In this document: positions 13,686 through 13,840 of the stretch, one piece after another
How positions within the stretch are numbered: the first letter of the stretch is position 1
Layout: every line of letters begins with the position of its first letter
From: Acidobacteriaceae bacterium
Lineage (GTDB): Bacteria > Acidobacteriota > Terriglobia > Terriglobales > Acidobacteriaceae
Direction of reading: 5' to 3'
DNA length: 13,840 nt
NCBI GenBank assembly: GCA_027311125.1
Contig: DAICZO010000351.1
Coordinates: forward strand, 1 to 13,840
The notes under the pieces: generated by a model
Database searches by the model: none
Seen by the model: the letters and a program-made list of their open reading frames with translations, nothing else
What the model was told of the DNA's origin: nothing
Translations under genes and position numbers: made by a program

Positions 13686-13713
13686 ATTATAGCCGAGCGG
13701 TGCTGGCTGTCCG
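13686..13713 (-). promoter_or_regulatory. Sigma-70-type promoter of the small secreted-protein gene
   Basis: On the minus strand, 13691-13686 reads TATAAT (perfect -10) and 13713-13708 reads CGGACA (four of six matches to the -35 consensus), with a 16-base spacer. Transcription would start near 13679, giving a leader of about 27 bases that includes the GGAG ribosome binding site. Confidence 0.65.
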
Positions 13714-13840
13714 ACTTTTCTCCGGGCCGGTCTCGCTGCTGGGGTGACTGGCTTTCCATGGATGCGTGGAAGGTGATTGGAGTTTGGATGTGGCTAAAGC
13801 GGATGGGACTGGAACGGAGAGGTGGCGGGGTGATGGGGAT

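Noticed and set aside
13758..13840. ATG-initiated open frame running off the right edge (MDAWKVIGVWMWLKRMG...)
   Set aside because: Only about 27 codons, composition low in complexity, weak GGGGTGA ten bases ahead; cannot be told from chance.

Overview
The window looks like chromosomal DNA of an Acidobacteriota member, probably Acidobacteriaceae/Terriglobia (Granulicella, Terriglobus or Edaphobacter type). This is judged from protein style only: an rnc gene followed by two signal peptidase genes and an AsmA-like gene, a zf-HC2 protein with a TonB-C-like tail, and a small secreted Cys-containing protein of a kind common in that phylum. The DNA is moderately GC-rich and densely coded. I see no rRNA, tRNA, CRISPR array, transposase or phage gene.

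Layout. (1) 1-2573, plus strand: the 3' part of an anti-sigma-like membrane protein cut by the left edge, then a secreted TPR protein carrying a degenerate HxxxH metallopeptidase-like motif. (2) 2640-6871, plus strand: rnc (RNase III), lepB-1, lepB-2 and an AsmA-like gene, closely spaced and probably one operon for RNA processing and envelope biogenesis. (3) 6887-9615, minus strand: rlmB (23S rRNA 2'-O-methyltransferase) followed by a secreted M1-aminopeptidase-like protein whose catalytic Glu is missing; the two genes overlap. It converges on group 2. (4) 9616-9918: an intergenic region with an AT-rich core, lying between the divergent rlmB and sigma-factor genes. (5) 9919-12361, plus strand: a tightly coupled four-gene regulatory operon of ECF-type sigma factor, two-TM protein, three-TM protein with a double zinc ribbon, and LytTR response regulator, joined by two 4-base GTGA overlaps and one direct abutment. 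(6) 12493-13652, minus strand: an outer-membrane beta-barrel protein and a small secreted Cys-containing protein with a good promoter. Between them lies a long hairpin whose loop is a perfect tandem octamer.

The genes form an envelope and signalling neighbourhood: two signal peptidases, several exported proteins, an AsmA-like protein, an anti-sigma-like protein at the left, and a sigma/LytTR operon at the right. The most unusual points are two unrelated exported proteins that keep HxxxH plus a downstream Glu but lack the catalytic Glu; the sigma-zinc-ribbon-LytTR operon with no recognisable anti-sigma factor or histidine kinase; a reversal of strand GC skew near 11.6 kb that does not follow gene orientation; the 38-base identity between the two lepB genes; and the 13.3 kb hairpin. 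No wholly new system can be proven from sequence alone; the operon at 9919-12361 is the best candidate.
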